The translations under genes were made by a program, and so were the position numbers. 6,370 bases of DNA from Bacilli bacterium (GTDB taxonomy: Bacteria; Bacillota_I; Bacilli_A; Haloplasmatales; Haloplasmataceae): positions 1 through 6,370 of the forward strand of contig JAAZCR010000261.1 of assembly GCA_012513195.1 (NCBI GenBank). The letters are read 5' to 3'. Below, piece after piece: positions 1 to 6,370 of this stretch. The notes below the pieces were generated by a model. That model saw nothing but the letters and a program-made list of their open reading frames with translations, ran no database searches and had not been told where the DNA came from. Each line of letters opens with the position of its first letter. Position 1 is the stretch's first letter.

Positions 1-39
1 AATCAGTCTTTTTGTTGAATACATTACATCATATCTCAT
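1..39 (-). CDS. 5' end of an unidentified leftward gene (partial)
   Basis: The minus strand has an ATG at 39-37 followed by 13 open codons running off the window edge (MRYDVMYSTKRLI). The start is supported by AGGTGAT about 6 nt upstream and by a strong promoter at 59-86, so this is very probably a real gene although only its first 39 bases are visible. The product cannot be identified from 13 residues. The promoter carries an inverted repeat across its -10 box, as expected for a repressed or autoregulated gene. A basic 'STKRLI' stretch near the N-terminus occurs in some TetR-type regulators, which would fit autorepression, but that is only a guess. The gene is divergent from the lipoprotein gene at 698. 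Confidence 0.6.
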   Translation of the reverse strand, partial: MRYDVMYSTKRLI

Positions 40-51
40 CCTTCTATCACC

Positions 52-74
52 TAAAGTGATTATAAATCACTTTA
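52..74. promoter_or_regulatory. Probable operator: perfect 10-bp inverted repeat over the -10 box
   Basis: TAAAGTGATT (52-61) and AATCACTTTA (65-74) are exact reverse complements around a 3-nt ATA centre. The repeat fully covers the TATAAT at 59-64 and is not followed by a T run on either strand, so it reads as a dimeric repressor site rather than a terminator. It does not match the CIRCE, Fur, PerR, Rex, CtsR or CcpA consensus sites I know, so the regulator is unknown. The leftward gene at 1-39 is the obvious target. Confidence 0.6.
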
Positions 75-86
75 AGTTAATGTCTA
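59..86 (-). promoter_or_regulatory. Sigma-A-type promoter of the leftward gene
   Basis: Read on the minus strand, TAGACA (86-81, one mismatch to TTGACA) is followed after 16 nt by a perfect TATAAT (64-59). Transcription would start at about 50-53, giving a leader of only about 12-15 nt that contains the AGGTGAT ribosome binding site before the ATG at 39. The match of promoter, ribosome binding site and start makes this one of the best-supported regulatory sites here. Confidence 0.75.
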
Positions 87-691
87 GATGTTCTGTATTT
101 TTATACCGCCTTTTTTCTACAAATTTATTCTAACATTTACATATTGACGCAACCGTTTATGTAGATACTAACATAAATAATATATTTTTAAGATTAAATG
201 TTTAATGGTTTTAAAGCATTCAATTGGTGATTACAGTTAATCATATTTAAAATGATATGTACTAAGTTAGACAATGTAAATTTGTTGGTTAATCATGAAT
301 ATTCATGTTGTATCATTAATTATTGAGATAATAATATTAGTACCACAATTACTAAGTTATAAGTTAAAAGGCACCTAGTAGGTGGAGTTGAATTCTTATT
401 AAGATTTCAATAAGTACAGTTTTTACATTTAATTTTATATGATATGTAGATGAATTCTTCCATGTTATGTATTATAAATGTAAACAAGTTGCTAATAAGT
501 GAACATCAATATGACTTTTAGATACACTTTAACCATAATAATCTTAGTAGATATAAGTTTAAATTCTGAGTCTTAGATTCTTATTATAATTTTACAAGTG
601 TACAAACATTTATTGTTAACTATATTAGTATTTTTCTGAAAAACAGAATTCATTTTTTGATATATAGTAAATAGAAAATAGTTAAGGGGAT
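87..691. other. Gene-free AT-rich divergent intergenic region
   Basis: About 600 bp between the leftward gene's promoter and the lipoprotein gene with no open frame that has a start and a ribosome binding site. Visible small structures are a 7-bp inverted repeat TTTATGT/ACATAAA (156-162/171-177), a perfect 14-bp palindrome CATGAATATTCATG (294-307), a CACCT-AGT-AGGTG hairpin (372-384), and short direct repeats TACTAAGTTA (260-269, 350-359) and ATGATATGTA (252-261, 439-448). A TATAGT at 663-668 could be the -10 of the lipoprotein gene but has no good -35 partner. TATAAT at 585-590 also lacks a clear -35. I recognise no riboswitch or RNA gene. Confidence 0.6.
684..690 (+). promoter_or_regulatory. 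Ribosome binding site that sets the lipoprotein start
   Basis: AAGGGGA lies only 1 nt before the ATG at 692 but 7 nt before the ATG at 698. Normal spacing therefore favours 698, which drops two residues from the longest open frame and gives the classic Met-Lys-Lys signal-peptide start. Confidence 0.75.
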
Positions 692-697
692 ATGTTT

Positions 698-1783
698 ATG
701 AAAAAAATACTTAGTATTATAAGTATATTAATAATTTCATTCATCCTAGTTAGTTGTACCCAGAAGAAGACAAGACTGGATCCTCCAACAAATTTACGGA
801 TAGAAAATAAGGTTTTATATTGGGATATTGTCAATCAGGCTACAAAATATGAAATTTACATTAATAATGAAATGTATGCTGTTGAAACAAACTATTTTAA
901 CATAAGTTTTTTAGGTGAGGGTGAATATGAGATTCGCGTTAAAGCACTAGCTTCAGACTATATAGCATCATATTTATCATCTCCCATATACTATACAAAT
1001 GTAATAGATTTAACAGTTCCTTCAAATGTAAAAATTATTGATAAAGATCTAGTATGGGATTATATTAAACATGCTACTAGTTATACAGTATTAATAAATG
1101 GTCAAACATATAATACAGATCGTAATGTTTTTGATTTATCATTCCTTGAGACAAATAAGTTCTATGATATTAGTGTTAGAGCTAATTATCATGATAAATC
1201 TTCAGAATATTCTACAGCCATTAAATATAATACTTTCTATAATACATATAAAAAGCTTATAGTTGCATTTAACCGCAATAGTAGTGAAGATTTAGTAATT
1301 GATTTAGAAGAATCGCTAACTATTGAATCTATACAAAATCAAGTAGATGTGGTAGTCGATGATGAATACTATCAAGTTAATGGAGAATCACTTATATTTT
1401 CAAGTTCATACTTAATTAATTTTGATTATGGTTTATATAAGTATGTACTATATACAGATAAAGGTATCATTTTATTAGAGATAAAAATCACAGATAATCG
1501 TAATCCTTACATGATATCAAACAACAATGTAGTCTTTAATAATGAAGATTTGGTGTTTGAATTTGAATTGTATGGTGGATTTATTGAAACAATTACGATT
1601 TCTGAAGGTGATGAGATTACAGAGAATGATTATAAGATTGAGGGAAGTAAATTAATTATTAATAGTGAATTTATTGAAAGTATCTTTGCGAAAAGCAATC
1701 AAAGACTAAGTATTGTTTTTAATTACCAATTACGTAATGATGATAAGATTGTGATTGGTCAAATCATTGTATCAAGAGAATAA
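698..1783 (+). CDS. Lipoprotein with two FN3-like and two X2-like repeats
   Basis: This is a predicted surface lipoprotein of 361 residues. It starts with MKK, a hydrophobic stretch and a lipobox LVSC, so Cys20 should be lipidated after signal peptidase II cleavage and the rest displayed outside the membrane. Two tandem repeats follow at about 27-101 and 105-179, sharing the pattern P-x-N-(L/V)-(R/K)-I, W-D, A-T-x-Y, I-N, S-F-L and V-x-A, typical of fibronectin type III-like beta-sandwiches. The C-terminal half holds a second pair at about 195-266 and 281-359, each with an E-D-L-V opening, a (Y/D)-Y-x-(V/I)-x-G-x-x-L-I core and a closing strand region, resembling the X2 (CBM_X2) Ig-like fold. 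No catalytic motif is visible, so binding or adhesion is only an inference. The longer start at 692 is possible but poorly spaced from AAGGGGA. The gene stands alone, ending 9 nt before a terminator; no neighbour hints at a transport or enzyme system. Confidence 0.85.
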   Translation: MKKILSIISILIISFILVSCTQKKTRLDPPTNLRIENKVLYWDIVNQATKYEIYINNEMYAVETNYFNISFLGEGEYEIRVKALASDYIASYLSSPIYYTNVIDLTVPSNVKIIDKDLVWDYIKHATSYTVLINGQTYNTDRNVFDLSFLETNKFYDISVRANYHDKSSEYSTAIKYNTFYNTYKKLIVAFNRNSSEDLVIDLEESLTIESIQNQVDVVVDDEYYQVNGESLIFSSSYLINFDYGLYKYVLYTDKGIILLEIKITDNRNPYMISNNNVVFNNEDLVFEFELYGGFIETITISEGDEITENDYKIEGSKLIINSEFIESIFAKSNQRLSIVFNYQLRNDDKIVIGQIIVSRE

Positions 1784-1792
1784 GTTTAAGTT

Positions 1793-1827
1793 AAAAAGCC
1801 GTTTAAGTGTATTATAACGGCTTTTTT
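1793..1827 (+). terminator. Intrinsic terminator of the lipoprotein gene
   Basis: AAAAAGCCGTT (1793-1803) pairs perfectly with AACGGCTTTTT (1816-1826) around a 12-nt loop and ends in six T residues. It begins 9 nt after the lipoprotein stop codon. The A run on the left arm means it could also stop leftward transcripts. Confidence 0.9.
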
Positions 1828-2344
1828 ATATCTATATTAGATATCTATCATTTAATTAAATGGATAATTCAATATCGTATTTGGTGATGTAATAAATTAA
1901 CCAAACTAAATGGAGCAATTCAACAAGCAATCTTGTGGTACTAACGACCTCTTGAACTACTATTCTAAACATAAGAGTCAATACTCTAATAAATGACCAA
2001 ACTATGTGACGGTCTATATATCTATAGAACTAGTTTTACCTAGTTATGGTTGATGAAGTAAACTTTGTAAAAAGTGAGAATAAAGAATCTCATGAGCTAT
2101 CATATATAGTTAACTCAAACTACTAAAGCATTTTACGAATCCTTCTATCATAGTTAATACGTGTTTTTATTAAATATTAAATTTATTTACTTTATTAAAA
2201 AGGGTCTTTAGAAATAAAACATACATTAACTAGTTGTTTACTACTTTAAATGACATTATAGGATTGTTTTATTAGATGCTTTAAGGAATACTTTCATAAT
2301 TGGAGGAGTTCATAGAAAAAACGAATGATAATAACCATTAAAAT
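1828..2344. other. Gene-free region between converging transcription units
   Basis: About 500 bp lie between the lipoprotein terminator and the tRNA terminator, both of which point inward. No frame has a convincing start and ribosome binding site. The longest stretch I noticed is a minus-strand 38-codon frame (1972-1856) without a Shine-Dalgarno site, of a length expected by chance in such AT-rich DNA. Several small inverted repeats cluster at 1880-2045: TTTGGT/ACCAAA, ACAAG-CAAT-CTTGT, AGAGT-CAAT-ACTCT and AACTAG/CTAGTT. ACCAAACTA is repeated at 1900-1908 and 1996-2004. This may be a decayed gene or simply spacer; I cannot tell. Confidence 0.55.
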
Positions 2345-2382
2345 AAAAATGAGGATATTCATTTTGAATATCCTCATTTTTT
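2345..2382. terminator. Bidirectional terminator downstream of tRNA-Arg
   Basis: A perfect 17-bp stem joins AAAAATGAGGATATTCA (2345-2361) to its reverse complement (2365-2381) through a TTT loop. A-rich and T-rich outer arms give a U tail on both strands. It lies immediately past the 3' end of the leftward tRNA gene, which it most likely terminates, and it would also block any rightward transcript from the gene-free region. Confidence 0.88.
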
Positions 2383-2383
2383 A

Positions 2384-2460
<77 letters not shown>

Positions 2461-2472
2461 AAGACAAAAGAT

Positions 2473-2501
2473 ATTTTACTATAGATTTTTGATAAAATCA
2501 A
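2473..2501 (-). promoter_or_regulatory. Promoter of tRNA-Arg
   Basis: On the minus strand TTGATT (2501-2496), a 17-nt spacer and TAAAAT (2478-2473) form a good -35/-10 pair. The mature tRNA begins 12 nt after the -10 box, leaving only a few leader bases to be removed by RNase P. Confidence 0.75.
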
Positions 2502-2564
2502 TAGGTTTTTATATTTTCTTCCCTTTACCAGTATTTTATGCAAGTTTACATTTTTTCACTTATT

Positions 2565-2593
2565 TTGTCTAATATCTCATGAAATATTATATT
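2565..2593 (+). promoter_or_regulatory. Promoter of the TPR-protein gene
   Basis: TTGTCT (2565-2570) and TATATT (2588-2593) are separated by 17 nt. Transcription would start near 2600, about 40 nt before the ATG at 2641. It is divergent from the tRNA promoter, with about 60 bp between the two -35 boxes. Confidence 0.65.
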
Positions 2594-2640
2594 GTGAATA
2601 ATAATAATTGATGGCAATATCTGATAATTGAGGGGTTATT

Positions 2641-3564
2641 ATGGAAAAGATACTGGTATTCCCTAAACATGAACTTAAATGTTTTTATGAAGGTATTAGA
2701 TGTTTTAATTATAAACAATATGAAAGAGCACTAGTGTTATTTGATAAAGCTAAAGGAGTAGATTATATTAAATGTGAATGTTTAAAATATATAATTGATT
2801 GTCATATTGAGTTACATCATTTTGATGAAGTATATCGGATAATTGAAAATGAGTTCATTGAACAAAATCTTGATGAAGAATACTTGATTAAGAAGTATTT
2901 ATATACCATGGTATTAGAGGAACAGCATCTTGAAACCTTAGAACTAATAAAGATTTATCAGAACAATCATTATAGTTCCAATGATTTAAAGAAGTATCTT
3001 AATGATTTGAAGGTAGTAATTGAAGAACATTTAAATTCAGAAAAACATGTTGATTTTATGAAGTATTTATTAAGCGATAGTTTTGAAGATCATTTGGAGA
3101 TTATCTTTAACATTGATAAACTTGATGTGAATAAATATATAATTGAAATTGAAAGATTCTTAACGAATCCTCATCATGATTCCTATATAAAATATACTTT
3201 ATTATCTTATTTAATGGAGAATCAATTATTTAAACGTATCAGGTACACTAACTATTTTAATGAAACCTTTATTATTACTCCAGATAATTTCATCAATCTA
3301 TTTAATCATGCTATTTTGCATGAGCCTGTAGAAGTAGTCTATCAACAGTTATATGATTCGAGTATTAATAAGAGTTACATTCAGAATATGTGGACCGACT
3401 TCTGTGTAAAGTATTTTCCTCATTTAGTTTTAGATATAAAGGTTGCATGTGCAATCTTACATGGGTATATTTTAAAGTCTCTAAATATGCAGTATAATAT
3501 AGATAGCATTGGTACTTTATATCAGGTAGATATTAATAGATTATTACATTATTTTAATGTTTAA
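2641..3564 (+). CDS. TPR-repeat protein, positional equivalent of YsoA
   Basis: A 307-residue soluble protein with no signal peptide or membrane segment, rich in helix-forming residues. Residues 11-44 fit a tetratricopeptide repeat, with Gly18, Ala30, Phe34 and Ala37 in the conserved 8/20/24/27 positions; the next helix pair (about 45-70) is a weaker repeat, and the rest is helical but diverged. The start is supported by AGGGG 5 nt upstream. In Bacillus subtilis, as I recall it, the TPR protein gene ysoA lies directly before tig and clpX, and this gene holds the same place, so an orthologous relation is likely but is inferred from position and repeat type, not alignment. TPR proteins are usually scaffolds for protein contacts; the specific role is unknown. 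The gap to tig is 68 bp with a promoter and no terminator, so read-through into tig is possible. Confidence 0.8.
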   Translation: MEKILVFPKHELKCFYEGIRCFNYKQYERALVLFDKAKGVDYIKCECLKYIIDCHIELHHFDEVYRIIENEFIEQNLDEEYLIKKYLYTMVLEEQHLETLELIKIYQNNHYSSNDLKKYLNDLKVVIEEHLNSEKHVDFMKYLLSDSFEDHLEIIFNIDKLDVNKYIIEIERFLTNPHHDSYIKYTLLSYLMENQLFKRIRYTNYFNETFIITPDNFINLFNHAILHEPVEVVYQQLYDSSINKSYIQNMWTDFCVKYFPHLVLDIKVACAILHGYILKSLNMQYNIDSIGTLYQVDINRLLHYFNV

Positions 3565-3568
3565 TTCT

Positions 3569-3596
3569 TTTACAAAGTATAAAGTTATGTTATAAT
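3569..3596 (+). promoter_or_regulatory. Promoter of trigger factor gene
   Basis: TTTACA (3569-3574, one mismatch to TTGACA) and a perfect TATAAT (3591-3596) are 16 nt apart. Transcription would start near 3603, giving a leader of about 30 nt that contains GGAGGT at 3621-3626. Confidence 0.75.
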
Positions 3597-3632
3597 AATG
3601 AAATGTATGAATATTAATATGGAGGTCTATTT

Positions 3633-4925
3633 ATGACGGTAAAATATGAAAAAATCGAAGAAAATAAAGTTAAGCTTACGATTACAGTAGAAGCAGAAGA
3701 ATTCAACAAAGCATTAGATGTTGCTTTTGAAAAAGTGGTGAAGGATGTAAGTCTACCTGGTTTCCGTAAGGGTAAAGTACCACGTTATATCTTTGAAAGA
3801 CGTTTTGGTGAAGCTGCACTATATGAATAAGCTATCAATTATTTAATTCCTCGCGTTTATCCAAAGGCAGTACAAGAAGCGAATATTCAACCTGTTGCTC
3901 AACCAGAAATTGATATTCCAAATCCTGAAGAAATGGGTAAAGATAAACCATTTACATTTACTGCAACAGTATTTGTTAAGCCAGCAGTAACTTTAGGTGA
4001 ATATAAAGGTATTGAAGTTAAGCAATTATCTACGGAAGTAACTGAAGAAGAAGTCAATCAAGAAATCGATAGATTATTAAACCAACATGCTGAATTAGTA
4101 TTAAAGGAAGCACCTGCTGAGAATGGTGATACCGTAATTATCGATTTTGAAGGTTTCAAAGACGGTATTGCCTTTGAAGGTGGTAAAGGAACTAACTACT
4201 CCTTAAAATTAGGCTCACAAACCTTTATCCCTGGTTTTGAGGAACAACTAATTGGTATACAAGCAGGTGAAGAACGTAAGATTAACGTTACTTTCCCAGA
4301 AGATTATCCTCATGATGAATTAAAAGGACAAGAAGTAACATTTAATGTAGTATGTCATGAAGTTAAGTATGAACAAAAACCAGAATTAAATGATGACTTT
4401 GTAAAAGAGTTAAATCGCGAAAACATTAATACCGTTGAAGAATTACGTAACAGTATTCGTGATACCTTTAAGGCTAGAAAAGAACAAGAAGCTAAGAATC
4501 ATGTAATTGATACAGTTGTTGATATTGCAGCTAATAATGCGCAAATCAATATACCTGAAGTAATGATCGAAAATGAAGTAGAAGAAATGATTCATAATAC
4601 TGAACATCGTTTTGAACATCAAGGTATTAATTTAGATTTATACTTACAATACATTGGTAGTAGCCGTGAACAATTAAAAGAACAATTCAAACCAGAAGCT
4701 GAAAAACGCATTAGATATAATTTAACTCTTGAAAAGATTGCGGAAGTTGAAAACATTCAAGTTAGTGAAGATGAATTAAATGAAGAATTAAAGAATATTG
4801 CAGACTACTACAACATGAGTGTTGAAGAAGTAAAGAAAGCTTTCCCTAATACAAAAGATATTGAAGATTCAATTAAAATCCGTAAAGCAGTCGATTTCCT
4901 CGTTGACAATGCGGTAAAACTATAG
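3633..4925 (+). pseudogene. tig: Trigger factor with in-frame TAA at codon 66
   Basis: Trigger factor is the ribosome-bound chaperone and peptidyl-prolyl isomerase that meets nascent chains at the exit tunnel. The frame spans 431 codons, close to the 424 residues of the B. subtilis protein. It has the ribosome-docking signature GFRKGKVP (43-50) in the N-terminal domain, an FKBP-type PPIase domain (about 164-248, with DTVIIDFEGF, FEGGK and IPGFEEQL), and the helical chaperone domain on both sides in sequence (about 112-163 and 249-430). GGAGGT lies 6 nt before the ATG. Codon 66 (3828-3830) is TAA where relatives usually have an acidic or polar residue (B. subtilis reads ALYQDAL). The frame continues unshifted as AINYLIP, so one substitution such as GAA to TAA explains it. 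As read, the products would be a 65-residue docking fragment (3633-3830) and, only if translation restarts, a piece from the ATG at 3933, which lacks a good ribosome binding site. Recent nonsense mutation or sequencing error fit equally well; tig is dispensable in E. coli and B. subtilis. Confidence 0.93.
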
Positions 4926-4932
4926 TTCTCAT

Positions 4933-4974
4933 AGGTGCAAAGGTTCTTAGAAATAAGTACTTTTGTACCTTTTA
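4933..4974 (+). terminator. Probable terminator between tig and clpX
   Basis: AGGTGCAAAGG (4933-4943) pairs with CTTTTGTACCT (4960-4970) over 11 positions including two G-U pairs, and the right arm runs into a short T tract. It starts 7 nt after the tig stop and ends 20 nt before clpX. The T run is short, so it may be partial or act as a processing or attenuation hairpin. I see no well-placed clpX promoter after it. Confidence 0.6.
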
Positions 4975-4994
4975 TACTAGAGAGGTGATAATAG

Positions 4995-6272
4995 ATGAGT
5001 AAACATCATCGTGAAATTACATGTTCCTTCTGTGGTCGTTCTACACGAGAAGTTAATCGCATCATCTATGGTGACGATGTCTATATCTGTGACCAATGTG
5101 TCTACATGTGCATGGATATGTTAAAACGTGATGAACTCGAAGACTTTAATCATAAGAAACATGAGATTGATAAAAATAAAATTCCTAAACCTCAAGAAAT
5201 TTACGAATTTTTAAATCAATATGTTATTGGTCAAGATAAAGTCAAGAAAATTCTTTCTGTTGCCGTATATAACCATTACAAGCGGCTCTTAAATAATGAT
5301 ACCAACAACGACAAAGACGATGTCGAAATTGAAAAAAGTAACATCCTATTAATTGGTAAAACAGGTAGTGGTAAGACCCTTTTAGCGCAAACACTTGCTA
5401 AGATGCTAGATGTACCATTTGCGATTAGTGATGCGACCAGTTTAACTGAAGCTGGTTATGTCGGTGAAGATGTGGAAAACATCCTCTTGCGGTTAATTCA
5501 AGCAGCTGATTGGGATGTGGAAAAAGCCGAACGTGGGATTGTCTTCATCGACGAAATCGATAAGATTAGTCGCAAATCCGAAAATCCTTCCATCACTCGC
5601 GATGTTAGCGGTGAAGGGGTACAACAAGCGTTGCTTAAGATTCTTGAAGGTACCATCGCTAATGTTCCACCACAAGGTGGGAGAAAACATCCGAATCAAG
5701 AATTTATCCCCTTCAATACGAAGAATGTCTTGTTTATCTGTGGTGGTGCCTTTGAAGGTATTGAAGATATCGTTAAACGTCGTTTAGGTCGAAAAGTTAT
5801 TGGCTTTAATCAAGATTTAGATAATAATAAAGCCAATGATGAAGACGTATGGCAACATATTGAACATGAAGATTTATTGAAATATGGTTTAATCCCTGAA
5901 TTAGTCGGTCGTTTGCCAGTTTTAGGAATACTCAATCCATTATCAGAAGATGATTTAATGCGCGTCTTAACAGAACCGAAAAATGCGATTGTAAAGCAAT
6001 ACCAAAAACTCTTCAAATTTGAAGGTGTTGATTTAGAATTTGAAGATGAAGCGTTAAGATCAATCGCTAAAGAAGCGATTAGACGGAAGACAGGAGCACG
6101 GGGATTAAGAAGTATTATTGAAAACATTATGAATCAAATTATGTTTGATCTTCCTTCAAAGCATAATGTTAAAAAATGTATCATCACTAAGGAAGTAATC
6201 CAAAATAATGAAGAGCCAAAATATATTTATCGGGAAGGTCAAACCTCACAAAAAATCAAAAAGTCCAGTTAA
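4995..6272 (+). CDS. clpX: ClpX, ATP-dependent unfoldase subunit of ClpXP
   Basis: ClpX is a hexameric AAA+ unfoldase that recognises tagged or misfolded proteins in the cytoplasm and threads them into the ClpP peptidase. The 425 residues match the family's usual length. In order: a C4 zinc-binding domain (Cys10, 13, 32, 35); Walker A GKTGSGKT (121-128); pore-1 loop GYVG (154-157); Walker B IVFIDE (182-187) with Asp186 and Glu187; RKH substrate loop (230-232); the ClpP-docking IGF tripeptide (269-271); arginine finger in VGRLP (Arg306); and sensor-2 GARGLR (Arg369). All functional motifs are present, so the enzyme should be active and pair with a ClpP encoded elsewhere. Lys122 replaces the proline common in the P-loop (GPTGSGKT), within the Walker A consensus. 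GAGGTGAT lies 5 nt before the start. The gene follows tig, as in Bacillus, but a hairpin separates the two. Confidence 0.98.
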   Translation: MSKHHREITCSFCGRSTREVNRIIYGDDVYICDQCVYMCMDMLKRDELEDFNHKKHEIDKNKIPKPQEIYEFLNQYVIGQDKVKKILSVAVYNHYKRLLNNDTNNDKDDVEIEKSNILLIGKTGSGKTLLAQTLAKMLDVPFAISDATSLTEAGYVGEDVENILLRLIQAADWDVEKAERGIVFIDEIDKISRKSENPSITRDVSGEGVQQALLKILEGTIANVPPQGGRKHPNQEFIPFNTKNVLFICGGAFEGIEDIVKRRLGRKVIGFNQDLDNNKANDEDVWQHIEHEDLLKYGLIPELVGRLPVLGILNPLSEDDLMRVLTEPKNAIVKQYQKLFKFEGVDLEFEDEALRSIAKEAIRRKTGARGLRSIIENIMNQIMFDLPSKHNVKKCIITKEVIQNNEEPKYIYREGQTSQKIKKSS

Positions 6273-6281
6273 GCATTTCTA

Positions 6282-6310
6282 TTGTATTACCCCACTAAAC
6301 AGGATACAAT
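6282..6310 (+). promoter_or_regulatory. Candidate promoter within an inverted repeat after clpX
   Basis: TTGTAT (6282-6287) and TACAAT (6305-6310) are 17 nt apart, giving a weak -35 and a good -10. The two boxes are also the arms of a 7-bp inverted repeat (ATTGTAT 6281-6287, ATACAAT 6304-6310). There is no T tract after the repeat, so it does not look like a terminator. Transcription would start near 6317, about 32 nt before the next gene. Confidence 0.45.
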
Positions 6311-6348
6311 GAAATTATCAAATATTAAATATGGAGGGGAAATGCGAA

Positions 6349-6370
6349 ATGATAAGACCCAATGAAGTTC
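6349..6370 (+). CDS. 5' end of the gene after clpX, possibly lon (partial)
   Basis: ATG at 6349 opens a frame MIRPNEV that runs off the window edge. GGAGGGG at 6333-6339 is 9 nt upstream. The nearer ATG at 6342 would leave only 2 nt and ends after seven codons, so 6349 is the right start. Seven residues cannot identify the protein. In Bacillus the genes after clpX are the lon proteases (lonB, lonA) and then the GTPase ysxC, so lon is the first candidate and ysxC the second, by gene order alone. Confidence 0.6.

Noticed and set aside
121..128. Clpx P-loop change (Lys122 instead of Pro, residues 121-128 of the protein, near 5355-5378) as a loss-of-function sign
   Set aside because: GKTGSGKT still satisfies the Walker A consensus and every other catalytic motif is intact, so it is only a minor variant.
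144..171. TTGACG-N16-TACTAA as a rightward promoter in the left gene-free region
   Set aside because: The -10 match is poor (three of six) and no gene or RNA can be recognised downstream within several hundred bases.
1856..1972. Minus-strand 38-codon hydrophobic frame in the convergent gap
   Set aside because: No Shine-Dalgarno site or promoter, and open stretches of this length are expected by chance at this AT content.
2302..2338. GGAGGAG at 2302-2308 as the start of a small gene
   Set aside because: The first ATG (2324) is about 15 nt away, too far, and its frame runs straight through the tRNA terminator into the tRNA gene; a TTG start would overlap the site itself.
3828..3830. TAA in tig read as a recoded sense codon
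   Set aside because: TAA ends the lipoprotein (followed at once by a terminator), the TPR gene and clpX at natural lengths, and no recoding structure is apparent near the site.
4973..4978. TATACT as a -10 box for clpX
   Set aside because: Transcription would start inside the clpX ribosome binding site at 4982-4989, and no -35 box is suitably placed.
5493..5699. Open frames inside clpX on the minus strand (5493-5699, 5810-6127) and in another plus frame (5515-5787)
   Set aside because: They lie wholly within clpX, whose own frame holds all the family motifs; they lack ribosome binding sites and resemble no family.

Overview
The window looks like a chromosomal segment of a very AT-rich low-GC Gram-positive (Firmicutes/Tenericutes grade, perhaps close to Acholeplasma/Izemoplasma/Haloplasma-type lineages; this placement is an inference). 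The evidence is a Bacillus-like order of a TPR protein gene (ysoA-like), tig and clpX, purine-rich Shine-Dalgarno sites, TTGACA/TATAAT-type promoters, U-tailed hairpin terminators and a Gram-positive-style lipoprotein. The tryptophan codons I checked are TGG, and the genes end in TAA or TAG, so nothing points to TGA recoding.

Layout. Positions 1-86: the first 13 codons of a leftward gene, with a strong promoter whose -10 box lies inside a perfect 10-bp inverted repeat (probable repressor operator). Positions 87-691: AT-rich DNA with no gene I can support. Positions 698-1783: a lipoprotein with two FN3-like repeats followed by two X2-like beta-sandwich repeats, closed by a U-tailed hairpin. 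Positions 1828-2344: about 500 bp without a gene, between two converging transcription units. Positions 2345-2501: a leftward tRNA-Arg(UCU) with encoded CCA, its own promoter and a long perfect terminator hairpin. Positions 2565-6370: a rightward protein-quality-control block made of the TPR protein, trigger factor, ClpX and the first 7 codons of another gene, which gene order suggests is lon.

The main oddity is trigger factor. Its reading frame is well conserved from end to end (431 codons) but has an in-frame TAA at codon 66, in the ribosome-binding domain. As read, the gene is a pseudogene or carries a sequence error. TAA plainly acts as a stop for the neighbouring genes, so recoding is unlikely.

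How the genes relate: trigger factor meets nascent chains at the ribosome, ClpX unfolds substrates for the ClpP protease (not in this window), and Lon, if that is the next gene, degrades damaged proteins. Each of these genes seems to have its own promoter or terminator signal, so the block may not be one simple operon. I see no CRISPR array, insertion sequence, phage gene or convincing new multi-gene system; the best leads are the tig nonsense codon, the operator/promoter at the left edge and the repeat-built lipoprotein.
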